Shown piece by piece: positions 48,586 through 57,062 of a stretch of DNA of 64,000 bases (the stretch's first letter is position 1; each line of letters starts with the position of its first letter). A program made the translations under genes and the position numbers. Under the pieces are notes generated by a model that made no database searches, had not been told where the DNA came from, and saw nothing but the letters and a program-made list of their open reading frames with translations. Source of the stretch: Streptomyces sp. SAJ15 (GTDB lineage: Bacteria; Actinomycetota; Actinomycetes; Streptomycetales; Streptomycetaceae); contig NZ_NISY01000015.1 of NCBI RefSeq assembly GCF_007595705.1, positions 1 to 64,000 of the forward strand. The letters are read 5' to 3'.

Positions 48586-50412
48586 GTGCGGCCGGTAGGC
48601 AGCAAGTACCTCCTGGAGGAGCCGCTCGGACGCGGCGCCACGGGCACCGTCTGGCGAGGCCACCAACGCGAGGTGGCGGGCGCCGAGGCCGCCGTGCCCG
48701 GACAGCCCGGTGAGACCGTCGCGATCAAGGTCCTCAAGGAGGAGCTCGCGAACGACCCCGAGATCGTGATGCGCTTCCTGCGCGAGCGGTCCGTGCTGCT
48801 CCGGCTCACCCACCCCAACATCGTCCGCACCCGCGACCTGGTGGTCGAGGGTGATCTGCTCGCCCTCGTCATGGACCTGGTCGACGGCCCCGACCTGCAC
48901 CGGTACCTGCGCGAGAACGGGCCCTTCACCCCGGTCGCGGCCGCGCTGCTGACCGCGCAGATCGCCGACGCGCTGGCCGCCAGCCACGCCGACGGCGTGG
49001 TGCACCGCGACCTGAAGCCCGCCAACGTCCTGCTGGCCGGCACCGGCGCCGGCGAGCAGATGCACCCGATGCTCACCGACTTCGGCATCGCGCGGCTGGC
49101 CGACTCCCCGGGGCTCACCCGCACCCACGAGTTCGTCGGCACCCCGGCGTACATCGCGCCGGAGTCCGCGGAAGGCCGCCCGCAGACCTCCGCCGTCGAC
49201 ATCTACGGCGCCGGCATCCTGCTCTACGAGCTGATCACCGGCCGCCCGCCGTTCGCCGGCAACACCGCGCTGGAGGTGCTGCACCGGCACCTGAGCGAGG
49301 AGCCGCGGCGCCCCACCACCGCGCCCGAGCCGCTGTGGACGGTCATCGAGCGCTGCCTGCGCAAGCGCCCCGAGGAGCGGCCCAGCGCGGAGAACCTGGC
49401 CCGCGCGCTGCGCGTGGTCGCCGAGGGTGTCGGCGTGCACGCCACCCCCGCGCAGGCCGAGGCCGCCCTGGGCGTCGCCGCGCTGCTCGCCCCCGACCCC
49501 TCGCCCGCCCCGGTGCCGGACGGCGAGCCGGCGGGGGCCGCCGACGCCACCCAGGTGCTGCCCACCAACGCGCCCGGCGGCTTCGACCCGGGCGCGGCCA
49601 CCAGCGTGCTGCCCCAGACCGGCGGACCGAACAGCCCCGGTGGGCCGGGTGGCCCGGGCGGCGACGCCGACCCCACCCGCGTCATGTCCGCCGGCTCCGG
49701 CCCGGCCGGCGCCGGGGACCCGACCCGGGCGATGCCGCCCGTGCCGCCGGGGCCCGACCAGGGCCCGGGCGACGACCCGCACCCCTGGCAGAACCAGATG
49801 CGCGCGGCGCGCGACCGCAACGACCAGACCCAGGTGCAGTACCTCGACCCGAGCGAGGACCCGCTGCGCCGCCGCCCGCAGCGCCGCCCGGCGCCGCAGC
49901 AGCCCCAGCCGCACCAGCCGCAGCCCCAGCAGTACGGGCGGCAGCCCGGGCCGGGCCAGCAGCCGCCGCGCCGCCAGCAGCCCCCGCAGCAGCCGCAGCA
50001 GTCGTACGCGCCGCCGCAGCCGCCCGAGTACCGGCACCCGCCGCAGGCCCCGCAGCACCGGCAGCCGCAGCCGCCGCCGTACGCCCAGCAGCGTCCGGCC
50101 CCGGCTCCGGCTCCGTACGCCCCGCCGCAGCAGCCGCAGCCGTACGCGCCGCCGCAGCAGCCCCAGCCGCCGCAGCCCGCGCCGCGCCGGGAGCCGCGCC
50201 GCAGTGCCAACCCGATGCGGATCCCGGGCCTGGGCTGCCTCAAGGGCTGTCTGTTCGTGATCGTGATCTTCATCGTGGGCGCCTGGCTGGTCTGGGAGCT
50301 CACGCCGCTGCAGGACTGGATCGCCGACGGCAAGAGCTTCTGGGACGCGACCACGGATCTGATCTCGAAGGTCTCGGACTGGGTCTCCGAACTCAGCGGC
50401 TCCGGCAAGTAG
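48586..50412 (+). CDS. pkaA: Serine/threonine protein kinase PkaA
   Basis: 608 residues from GTG 48586. The Hanks-type kinase domain (8-280) has the glycine loop GRGATGTV (15-22), Lys48, HRDLKPAN with Asp142, and DFGIARL with Asp165. A Pro/Gln/Tyr-rich linker (about 310-545) follows, then a transmembrane helix near 555-577 with a short C-terminal tail outside, without PASTA repeats. It matches S. coelicolor pkaA by position and architecture. It probably phosphorylates FHA partners. The neighbours are the FHA-ATPase upstream and pkaB downstream. Confidence 0.92.
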   Translation: MRPVGSKYLLEEPLGRGATGTVWRGHQREVAGAEAAVPGQPGETVAIKVLKEELANDPEIVMRFLRERSVLLRLTHPNIVRTRDLVVEGDLLALVMDLVDGPDLHRYLRENGPFTPVAAALLTAQIADALAASHADGVVHRDLKPANVLLAGTGAGEQMHPMLTDFGIARLADSPGLTRTHEFVGTPAYIAPESAEGRPQTSAVDIYGAGILLYELITGRPPFAGNTALEVLHRHLSEEPRRPTTAPEPLWTVIERCLRKRPEERPSAENLARALRVVAEGVGVHATPAQAEAALGVAALLAPDPSPAPVPDGEPAGAADATQVLPTNAPGGFDPGAATSVLPQTGGPNSPGGPGGPGGDADPTRVMSAGSGPAGAGDPTRAMPPVPPGPDQGPGDDPHPWQNQMRAARDRNDQTQVQYLDPSEDPLRRRPQRRPAPQQPQPHQPQPQQYGRQPGPGQQPPRRQQPPQQPQQSYAPPQPPEYRHPPQAPQHRQPQPPPYAQQRPAPAPAPYAPPQQPQPYAPPQQPQPPQPAPRREPRRSANPMRIPGLGCLKGCLFVIVIFIVGAWLVWELTPLQDWIADGKSFWDATTDLISKVSDWVSELSGSGK

Positions 50413-50432
50413 CCCTGCTGACGGACTGTGAG

Positions 50433-50473
50433 AACGCCCCCGGGGGTCGCCTTGAGCGATCCCCGGGGGCGTT
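50433..50473 (+). terminator. Terminator between pkaA and pkaB
   Basis: AACGCCCCCGGGG (50433-50445) pairs exactly with CCCCGGGGGCGTT (50461-50473), followed by TTG. It lies 20 bases after the pkaA stop, so most pkaB transcription probably starts separately in the 230 bases that follow. Nothing else stands out in that gap apart from a purine-rich ribosome site. Confidence 0.85.
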
Positions 50474-50703
50474 TTGTCGGCTGTGCTGAGGACGCGTTCG
50501 CGGCTGGTTCGGGGCTCTGCCCCGGGCATGCTCCCCAGCGTGGCTCGGCGCGTCTCGAGCGCCGTGGCCTAGGGGATTTGTCGACAACCGAAGGGTGTTT
50601 TCCGCCGCAGAAGTGACACTTGGCACCGACTGGGGCCCCTGACGGGGTCACAGCCGCGTAGTTTTGTCGCCAACGTGCCCCTGTCGGAGGAGTCGGAGCA
50701 GTC

Positions 50704-52077
50704 TTGTCACGGAAGATCGGCAGCCGGTACACCGCCAACCAGGTCCTGGGTCGGGGCAGCGCCGGCACGGTGTGGCTGGGCGAGGGTCCCGAGGGCCCGG
50801 TCGCCATCAAGTTGCTGCGCGAGGACCTCGCCTCCGACCAGGAACTGGTCGGTCGGTTCGTGCAGGAGCGCGCCGCGCTCCTGAGCCTGGACCATCCACG
50901 TGTCGTCGGCGTGCGGGACCTGGTCGTCGACGGCAACGACCTCGCGCTCGTCATGGACCTGGTGCGCGGCACGGACCTGCGCACCCGGCTGGACCGCGAG
51001 CGTCGGCTCGCCCCCGAGGCGGCCGTCGCGATCGTCGCCGACGTCGCCGACGGCCTGGCCGCGGCGCACGCCGCCGGGATCGTCCACCGCGACGTGAAGC
51101 CGGAGAACGTCCTGCTGGACATGCAGGGTCCGCTCGGCCCGGGCGGCTCCCACCCGGCCCTGCTCACCGACTTCGGCATCGCGCGCCTCGTCGACGCGCC
51201 GCGCCACGCCCGCGTCCAGCAGGCCGCCGCCGGGTCCGGCGGCGGCCAGGGCCGATCCGCCGCGCACCGCGACGGCGCCGGCCATCACCACCGGGTCATC
51301 GGCACCCCCGACTACCTCGCTCCGGAGATCGTCGAGGGGCTCCCGCCGCGCGCCAGCGTGGACGTGTACGCGCTGGCCACCGTGTTGTACGAGCTGCTGG
51401 CCGGCTTCACGCCGTTCGGCGGCGGGCACCCCGGGGCGGTGCTGCGGCGGCATGTCACCGAGACCGTCGCGCCGCTGCCCGGCATCTCGGACGAGCTGTG
51501 GCAGCTGCTCGTCCAGTGCCTCGCCAAGGCACCCGCCTCCCGGTTGCGCGCCTCCGAGCTCGCGACCCGGCTGCGCGAGCTGCTGCCCAGCCTGGCCGGC
51601 TATCCGCCGCTGGACATAGACGAGCCGGAGGATGAGGCACCCGCGGCGGAGGGCGGCCACGACCCGTACGAGGGCGCGCCCGTGCCCCGCCAGGCCACCG
51701 ACCCGGACGGCGGGCCGGCGCGGCGGCGAGGGGCGGTGCCGCTGGTCCCGGGAGCGGTCTCCGACTCCAATCGCGACACGCACACCAGCATGCGGGTGCC
51801 GGGGCCCGAGGAGCTGGCCGGCGGCGCGCACGGGACCGCCCGCGCGCCCCGGGTCGCCGGTCACCCGCGCGCCGGCTCGGCCCGCAACCGCGCCGTCTCC
51901 GAGGCGGTGCGCCGCCGCCGTATCCGGCTCGGCGTCGCCGCGACCGCCGTGGCCGCCGTCGCGGGCATCGGCACCTGGCTGGTCCTCGGCGACGACGGGG
52001 GCGATGCCGAGACCCCGCAGAAGCGCACCACCGAGCACTCGGCCCCGGAGGAACCGGGCGGCGCGGCCCGGCCGTGA
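50704..52077 (+). CDS. pkaB: Serine/threonine protein kinase PkaB
   Basis: 457 residues from a TTG start with GGAG 5 bases upstream. Kinase motifs: glycine loop GRGSAGTV (16-23), Lys36, HRDVKPEN with Asp130, and DFGIARL with Asp156. The activation loop carries an insertion of about 27 residues rich in Gly, Ala, His and Gln before GTPDYLAPE. After the kinase domain come a disordered juxtamembrane segment and one transmembrane helix (AATAVAAVAGIGTWLVL) near the C-terminus. Paralogue of pkaA; the pair precedes prfB as in S. coelicolor. Confidence 0.92.
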   Translation: MSRKIGSRYTANQVLGRGSAGTVWLGEGPEGPVAIKLLREDLASDQELVGRFVQERAALLSLDHPRVVGVRDLVVDGNDLALVMDLVRGTDLRTRLDRERRLAPEAAVAIVADVADGLAAAHAAGIVHRDVKPENVLLDMQGPLGPGGSHPALLTDFGIARLVDAPRHARVQQAAAGSGGGQGRSAAHRDGAGHHHRVIGTPDYLAPEIVEGLPPRASVDVYALATVLYELLAGFTPFGGGHPGAVLRRHVTETVAPLPGISDELWQLLVQCLAKAPASRLRASELATRLRELLPSLAGYPPLDIDEPEDEAPAAEGGHDPYEGAPVPRQATDPDGGPARRRGAVPLVPGAVSDSNRDTHTSMRVPGPEELAGGAHGTARAPRVAGHPRAGSARNRAVSEAVRRRRIRLGVAATAVAAVAGIGTWLVLGDDGGDAETPQKRTTEHSAPEEPGGAARP

Positions 52078-52499
52078 CCTGGGGCCTGGGGCCTGGGGAG
52101 TGGGGGTGGGGGCTGGTCGGTGGTGGGTCGGTTCCGGTCCGGGGTGCCTCCGGGGCGGCATGATTTACGGGCGACGACTCCGAACCGTGATGGTGCTCCC
52201 TCTTTGCCCACACATCACGCGTCAGTGCCCCGGAGGCACCCCTCCCCGTCCCCTCCCGCCGTCGCGCCCCCACCTCGCCGCGGCAGCCCCCCCGCTGGAG
52301 TCCGGCAGCCCCCCGCTGAAGCCCGGCGGTGCCCTGCGCGGCTAGCCGAGACGGCGACGCCGGTGGGGGCGGTCGGAGAGAAACGTCGCAGGCCACGGCG
52401 GGCATGGCGGGGTCGAGCCCGGTCGTGGGCAGGGACGGGGCGGGCGGGACGGCCGCAGGGGCGGGACAGGTACTCGGCCGCAGCCGTTACGCTGGTGGC
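52078..52499. other. Gene-free region before prfB with a 16-bp inverted repeat
   Basis: 422 bases. CCTGGGG is repeated three times directly after the pkaB stop (52079-52098). GGGGTGCCTCCGGGGC (52141-52156) is exactly complementary to 52227-52242, with a 70-base interior that itself holds a 6-bp stem, GTGATG (52187-52192) with CATCAC (52213-52218). This could be a structured RNA or a terminator-like element. The rest is C-rich and shows no clear signal. No RF2-type frameshift site occurs. Confidence 0.55.
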
Positions 52500-53606
52500 G
52501 TGGCAGTCGTCGATGTATCCGAAGAGCTGAAGTCCCTCTCCTCCACCATGGGGTCGATCGAGGCGGTCCTCAATCTGGACAAGATGAGGGCCGACATCGC
52601 CGTGCTCGAGGAGCAGGCGGCGGCCCCGTCCCTGTGGGACGACCCGGAGAACGCGCAGAAGATCACCAGCAAGCTCTCCTACCTCCAGGGGCATCTGCGC
52701 CGGACCGAGGAGCTGCGCGCCCGGATCGACGACCTCGAGGTGCTCTTCGAGCTCGCCGACGCCGAGGACGACGCGGACGCCCGCGCCGAGGCCGCCGCCG
52801 AGCTGGAGGCGGTGCGCAAGGCCGTGGACGAGATGGAGGTGCGCACCCTCCTCTCGGGCGAGTACGACGCGCGTGAGGCGCTGGTGAACATCCGCGCCGA
52901 GGCCGGTGGCGTCGACGCCGCCGACTTCGCCGAGCAGCTCCAGCGGATGTATCTGCGCTGGGCCGAGCGTCACGGCTACAAGACCGAGGTCTACGAGACC
53001 TCGTACGCGGAGGAGGCCGGCATCAAGTCGACCACCTTCGCCGTGCAGTCCCCGTACGCCTACGGCACGCTCTCCGTGGAGCAGGGCACCCACCGCCTGG
53101 TGCGCATCTCGCCGTTCGACAACCAGGGCCGCCGCCAGACGTCCTTCGCCGGCGTCGAGGTGCTGCCCGTGGTCGAGCAGACCGACCACGTCGACATCGA
53201 CGAGTCCGACCTGCGCGTCGACGTCTACCGCTCCTCGGGCCCCGGCGGCCAGGGCGTCAACACGACGGACTCCGCGGTCCGTCTGACGCACATCCCCACC
53301 GGCATCGTCGTCTCCTGTCAGAACGAGCGCTCGCAGATCCAGAACAAGGCCACGGCCATGAACGTGCTGCAGGCCAAGCTCCTGGAGCGCCAGCGCCAGG
53401 AGGAGCGGGCCAAGATGGACGCCCTGAAGGGCGACGGCGGCAGCTCCTGGGGCAACCAGATGCGTTCCTACGTGCTGCACCCCTACCAGATGGTGAAGGA
53501 CCTGCGCACCGAGCACGAGGTCGGCAACCCGCAGGCCGTGCTCGACGGCGAGATCGACGGCTTCCTGGAGGCCGGCATCCGTTGGCGCAAGCAGCAGGAG
53601 AAGTAG
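52500..53606 (+). CDS. prfB: Peptide chain release factor 2
   Basis: 368 residues from GTG 52500. The stop-codon recognition tripeptide SPF appears in VRISPFDNQGRRQTSF, and the catalytic GGQ in SSGPGGQGVNTTDSAVR. It ends translation at UGA and UAA. As in other Actinobacteria, the gene lacks the internal in-frame stop and frameshift site used for autoregulation in E. coli. Longer in-frame starts upstream to 52329 read as non-conserved sequence. Confidence 0.97.
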   Translation: MAVVDVSEELKSLSSTMGSIEAVLNLDKMRADIAVLEEQAAAPSLWDDPENAQKITSKLSYLQGHLRRTEELRARIDDLEVLFELADAEDDADARAEAAAELEAVRKAVDEMEVRTLLSGEYDAREALVNIRAEAGGVDAADFAEQLQRMYLRWAERHGYKTEVYETSYAEEAGIKSTTFAVQSPYAYGTLSVEQGTHRLVRISPFDNQGRRQTSFAGVEVLPVVEQTDHVDIDESDLRVDVYRSSGPGGQGVNTTDSAVRLTHIPTGIVVSCQNERSQIQNKATAMNVLQAKLLERQRQEERAKMDALKGDGGSSWGNQMRSYVLHPYQMVKDLRTEHEVGNPQAVLDGEIDGFLEAGIRWRKQQEK

Positions 53607-53893
53607 CCGTCGCGACGGGGCTGCTGACGGTCGCTCAATTCGAGTTTCGTTACAGTCCCGTACCCGACTAAGTGGTGAAACGCCTGCATAGCGGACATAT
53701 CGTACGCAATGCCCTTGACGGTCCTGGGGAAACTGGGAAAGCTGGCGCCGGCATGCGTATGTCTGGGGCGCATGTGAACCGGGGGCTCACGGACCGCCTC
53801 ATCAGGCCGGGTCCGTAACTCAGCACCCCGCGGCGTCCGCGCCCCGTGCATAGCTGCTCCGTATACGTGTACAGCTACTGGGGGTAGCAGGCA

Positions 53894-54691
53894 ATGACGA
53901 AGAAGACGCGGCTGCGCGTCGCACGGATCGCGGCCGGGGCGGTGATCGCGGCCGGTGCGTCGCTGACCGCCGCCGGTGCCGCCTCCGCCGCCGGCATGGA
54001 CGTCAACGTCGCCGGCGTCGAGGTGAAGGGGAGCGCCGACGACAAGAGCGTGGAGATCGGGGCCAAGACCGCGAAGGTCGACCCCACCGACGACCCGACG
54101 GTGATCCCGACCGGTGAGCCCACGGGTGAGCCCGAGCCCACCGATGAGCCGACGACTCCGGTTCCGACCGAGCCGACGACCATCCCGACCGCGCCGACGA
54201 CCATCCCGACCGCGCCGACGGGTCAGCCCACCGGGCAGCCGACCGGCCAGCCGACTGGTCAGCCGACCGGTCAGCCCACGGGTCAGCCGACCGGCCAGCC
54301 GACCGGACAGCCGACTGGTCAGCCGACCGGTCAGCCCACGGGTCAGCCGACCGGCCAGCCCACCGGCCAGCCGACCGGCCAGCCGACGGGTCAGCCGACC
54401 GGCCAGCCCACCGGTGACGCGACCACCAACCCCGGCGGTGGCGGTGGCAACGGCGACGACGACGCCAACACCTGCACCGTGGACCTCGACGGCGCGGACT
54501 GCACGGACAACACCAGCACCGACACCGTGGCCAGCAGGCCGGTGCAGCAGGGCAAGGCCAAGGAGGAGCTCGCCGAGACCGGTGCCTCCGGAACCATGTT
54601 CCTGCTGGTCGGCTCGGCGACGATGATCGCGGGCGGCGTCGGCTTCCGGCTTATGCCGCGGCTGATGAACCGCACCGGCGCGGCCGCCTGA
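53894..54691 (+). CDS. Secreted LAETG sortase substrate with PTGQ repeats
   Basis: 265 residues with GGGGGTAG upstream. A signal peptide ends near ASA (residues 30-33). Residues 35-105 are charged and Pro/Thr-rich. Sixteen PTGQ units and a final PTGD follow, then a Gly/Asp linker with a Cys pair. The C-terminus has the sorting signal LAETG (226-230), a hydrophobic stretch and a basic tail (RLMPRLMNR), the pattern recognised by class E sortases, which prefer LAxTG. It is probably a wall-anchored stalk protein. Function is unknown. It is followed by a strong terminator. Confidence 0.88.
   Translation: MTKKTRLRVARIAAGAVIAAGASLTAAGAASAAGMDVNVAGVEVKGSADDKSVEIGAKTAKVDPTDDPTVIPTGEPTGEPEPTDEPTTPVPTEPTTIPTAPTTIPTAPTGQPTGQPTGQPTGQPTGQPTGQPTGQPTGQPTGQPTGQPTGQPTGQPTGQPTGQPTGQPTGQPTGDATTNPGGGGGNGDDDANTCTVDLDGADCTDNTSTDTVASRPVQQGKAKEELAETGASGTMFLLVGSATMIAGGVGFRLMPRLMNRTGAAA
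54215..54418 (+). repeat. 12-bp coding tandem repeat (PTGQ), with a 60-bp higher-order copy
   Basis: Seventeen 12-base units encode sixteen PTGQ and one PTGD. Codon variants show that units 3-7 (54239-54298) and 8-12 (54299-54358) are the same five-unit block with one base change, so a 60-bp duplication happened recently. The unit number is likely to vary between strains. Confidence 0.92.
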
Positions 54692-54732
54692 GCCACGCTG
54701 GACGGCTAGCCGGCGGCAGACCGGCAAGCGGA

Positions 54733-54764
54733 GGGGCCCCGAGCGCATGGGCGCTCAGGGCCCC
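54733..54764. terminator. Terminator between convergent genes
   Basis: GGGGCCC(C)GAGCGC (54733-54746), a 4-base loop, then GCGCTC-A-GGGCCCC (54751-54764). It lies 42 bases after the LAETG protein and serves the minus-strand zinc-ribbon gene as well. Confidence 0.85.
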
Positions 54765-54840
54765 TTCGGGTTGCGCATGGCGTGAAACGGGTGACGTCGG
54801 TGTCCGGTCGGAGTGAACGATGCGTAGAGGCGCGCTCGCG

Positions 54841-55029
54841 CTACGCGACCTGGTGCGCCAGCAGCGCCACGGTGATCAGCGCCAGCATCAGCGCTATCAG
54901 CGTCGCCGGCGTCAGACCGGCGAACGGCCCCTCGTGCTGCATTCGCTCCCTGCTGGCCCGGCAGACCGGGCAGCGCCCCTCACTGACGGGGCTCGCGCAG
55001 TTGGCGCAGACGAGCCTGTCATACGTCAT
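54841..55029 (-). CDS. Small zinc-ribbon membrane protein
   Basis: 62 residues with GGAGAG 4 bases before the ATG. The first half has two Cys pairs, CANC and CPVC, forming a probable rubredoxin-like zinc ribbon. The second half is one transmembrane helix (LIALMLALITVALLAHQVA) at the C-terminus. The layout suggests a tail-anchored protein with its ribbon in the cytoplasm. Function is unknown. It lies between the LAETG protein and the divergent ftsE. Confidence 0.8.
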   Translation of the reverse strand: MTYDRLVCANCASPVSEGRCPVCRASRERMQHEGPFAGLTPATLIALMLALITVALLAHQVA

Positions 55030-55385
55030 GCGCTCTCCTCACTCCCGCGCGGCGGAGCCGCTGGTTCGACAGGGTCAACGCCCACGGTCTGGTGTTGGTT
55101 CCCCCATCCACTGTGCCAGCTCCCGCCCGGTTCGGCGCGCCCCGCAGGATTCCGTGCCCGCTCCGTACTGGGTCTGTACCGTGTCTGTGGCATTCCCGGG
55201 GGCCTACAGGACGGTCGCCAGCCGCATTGTCCCCGGTTTGTCCCCCGATGTGCCGTGAATAAACGCACCAAGGCGGAGCGACGACTGCGCGCTCGCTCGC
55301 GGTTCGCGTATGGTCACGCACACCGGCGGGCGCCGCCGCGGCGGCGCTCGTCTACTCCCTGTCCAGGTCGACCGTGGTGCGTTAA
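55030..55385. promoter_or_regulatory. Divergent region upstream of ftsE
   Basis: 356 bases with no convincing gene. TATGGT at 55309-55314 could be a -10 for ftsE with a leader of about 65 bases. No clear ribosome site precedes the GTG of ftsE (AAGTG immediately before it). Nothing else stands out. Confidence 0.35.
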
Positions 55386-56075
55386 GTGATCCGATTCGAC
55401 AACGTCTCCAAGTCCTACCCCAAGCAGAACCGCCCCGCTCTGAGAGACGTCTCGCTTGAGATCGAAAAAGGCGAGTTCGTCTTCCTGGTGGGATCTTCGG
55501 GTTCGGGTAAGTCCACCTTCCTGCGGCTGATCCTCCGCGAGGAGCGCGCCAGCCATGGGGCGGTCCATGTGCTGGGCAAGGACCTCGCGCGACTGTCCAA
55601 CTGGAAGGTCCCCCAGATGCGCCGCCAGTTGGGCACCGTCTTCCAGGACTTCCGGCTGCTCCCCAACAAGACCGTCGGCGAGAACGTCGCCTTCGCGCTG
55701 GAGGTGATCGGCAAGCCGCGCGCCGCGATCCGAAAGACCGTGCCCGAGGTGCTCGAACTCGTCGGCCTCGGCGGCAAGCAGGACCGGATGCCGGGTGAGC
55801 TGTCCGGTGGTGAGCAGCAGCGTGTCGCCATCGCGCGGGCGTTCGTCAACCGGCCGATGCTGCTCATCGCCGACGAACCGACCGGCAACCTCGACCCGCA
55901 CACCTCGGTCGGCATCATGAAGCTCCTGGACCGGATCAACCGGACCGGGACCACGGTCGTCATGGCCACCCACGACCAGCAGATCGTGGACCAGATGCGC
56001 AAGCGCGTGATCGAACTTGAGAAGGGCCGACTCGTACGCGACCAGTCCCGCGGCGTCTACGGCTACCAGCACTGA
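55386..56075 (+). CDS. ftsE: Cell division ATP-binding protein FtsE
   Basis: 229 residues from GTG 55386. ABC ATPase motifs: Walker A GSSGSGKST (36-44), signature LSGGEQQRVAIARAF, and Walker B LLIADEPTGNLDP. It works with FtsX as a mechano-transmission complex that controls wall hydrolases during division. Nine bases separate it from ftsX, so the two are one operon. Confidence 0.97.
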   Translation: MIRFDNVSKSYPKQNRPALRDVSLEIEKGEFVFLVGSSGSGKSTFLRLILREERASHGAVHVLGKDLARLSNWKVPQMRRQLGTVFQDFRLLPNKTVGENVAFALEVIGKPRAAIRKTVPEVLELVGLGGKQDRMPGELSGGEQQRVAIARAFVNRPMLLIADEPTGNLDPHTSVGIMKLLDRINRTGTTVVMATHDQQIVDQMRKRVIELEKGRLVRDQSRGVYGYQH

Positions 56076-56084
56076 AAGGACGCC

Positions 56085-56996
56085 ATGCGCGCCCAGTTCG
56101 TCCTGTCGGAGATCGGCGTCGGTCTCCGTCGCAATCTCACGATGACCTTCGCGGTGATCGTCTCCGTCGCCCTCTCGCTCGCCCTCTTCGGCGGGTCGCT
56201 GCTCATGCGCGAGCAGGTCAGCACCATGAAGGGCTACTGGTACGACAAGGTCAACGTCTCGATCTTCCTCTGCAACAAGAACGACAAGGAGACCACGCCC
56301 AACTGCGCGAAGGGCGCGGTCACCGACGAGCAGAAGAAGGAGATCCGCTCGGAGCTGGAGCGGATGAAGATCGTCGAGTCCGTCCAGTTCGAGACGAGTG
56401 AAGAGGCGTACAAGCACTACAAGGAGCAGTTCGGCGACTCCCCGCTGGCCAGTTCGCTGACCCCGGACCAGATGCAGGAGTCGTTCCGGATCAAGCTGAA
56501 GGACCCCGAGCGCTACCGGGTGATCTCCAGCGCCTTCGCCTCCCGCGCGGGAGTCCAGGAGGTCACCGACCAACGGCAGACCGTGGACAACCTGTTCAAC
56601 CTCCTCAACGGCATGAACTTCGCCGCGCTCGGCGTGATGGGGCTGATGCTCATCGTCGCCCTGATGCTGATCGTCAACACCGTGCGGGTGTCGGCGTTCA
56701 GCCGTCGACGGGAGACCGGGATCATGCGGCTGGTCGGCGCCTCCAGCTTCTACATCCAGATGCCGTTCATCATGGAGGCCGCCATCGCGGGCCTCATGGG
56801 CGCCGTCTTCGCCTGCGTCCTGCTCGTCTGCGGACAGCAGTTCCTGGTCGAGGGCTGGCTGGCCGGGCGGATAGAGGTCATCAACTTCATCGGCTGGGAC
56901 GCGGTACTGGCGAAGCTTCCGCTGGTGCTCGCCGTGGGTCTGCTGATGCCCGCGCTCGCGGCCTTCTTCGCCCTGCGCAAGTACCTCAAGGTGTGA
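56085..56996 (+). CDS. ftsX: Cell division permease-like protein FtsX
   Basis: 303 residues, GAAAGGA before the ATG. Four transmembrane helices with a large extracellular loop (about 45-165) after the first; that loop contains a Cys pair (FLCNKN and PNCAKG) that may form a disulfide. The conserved LVGASSFYIQMPFIMEA follows. It binds FtsE inside and peptidoglycan hydrolases outside. The operon continues to an S41 protease 66 bases on. Confidence 0.97.
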   Translation: MRAQFVLSEIGVGLRRNLTMTFAVIVSVALSLALFGGSLLMREQVSTMKGYWYDKVNVSIFLCNKNDKETTPNCAKGAVTDEQKKEIRSELERMKIVESVQFETSEEAYKHYKEQFGDSPLASSLTPDQMQESFRIKLKDPERYRVISSAFASRAGVQEVTDQRQTVDNLFNLLNGMNFAALGVMGLMLIVALMLIVNTVRVSAFSRRRETGIMRLVGASSFYIQMPFIMEAAIAGLMGAVFACVLLVCGQQFLVEGWLAGRIEVINFIGWDAVLAKLPLVLAVGLLMPALAAFFALRKYLKV

Positions 56997-57062
56997 CATT
57001 CGCCCAGGGCGCCCTGGGTCAACCTCCCTTGTGGCGCCCGTCGGTGGCCTAGACTCACCGGC

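Noticed and set aside
52500..52600. Programmed frameshift site in prfB
   Set aside because: There is no early in-frame TGA or CTTTGA-type slip site; the frame is continuous, as in other Actinobacteria.
54215..54418. CRISPR-like regular array
   Set aside because: The 12-base units are contiguous, in frame and code for PTGQ; there are no spacers.
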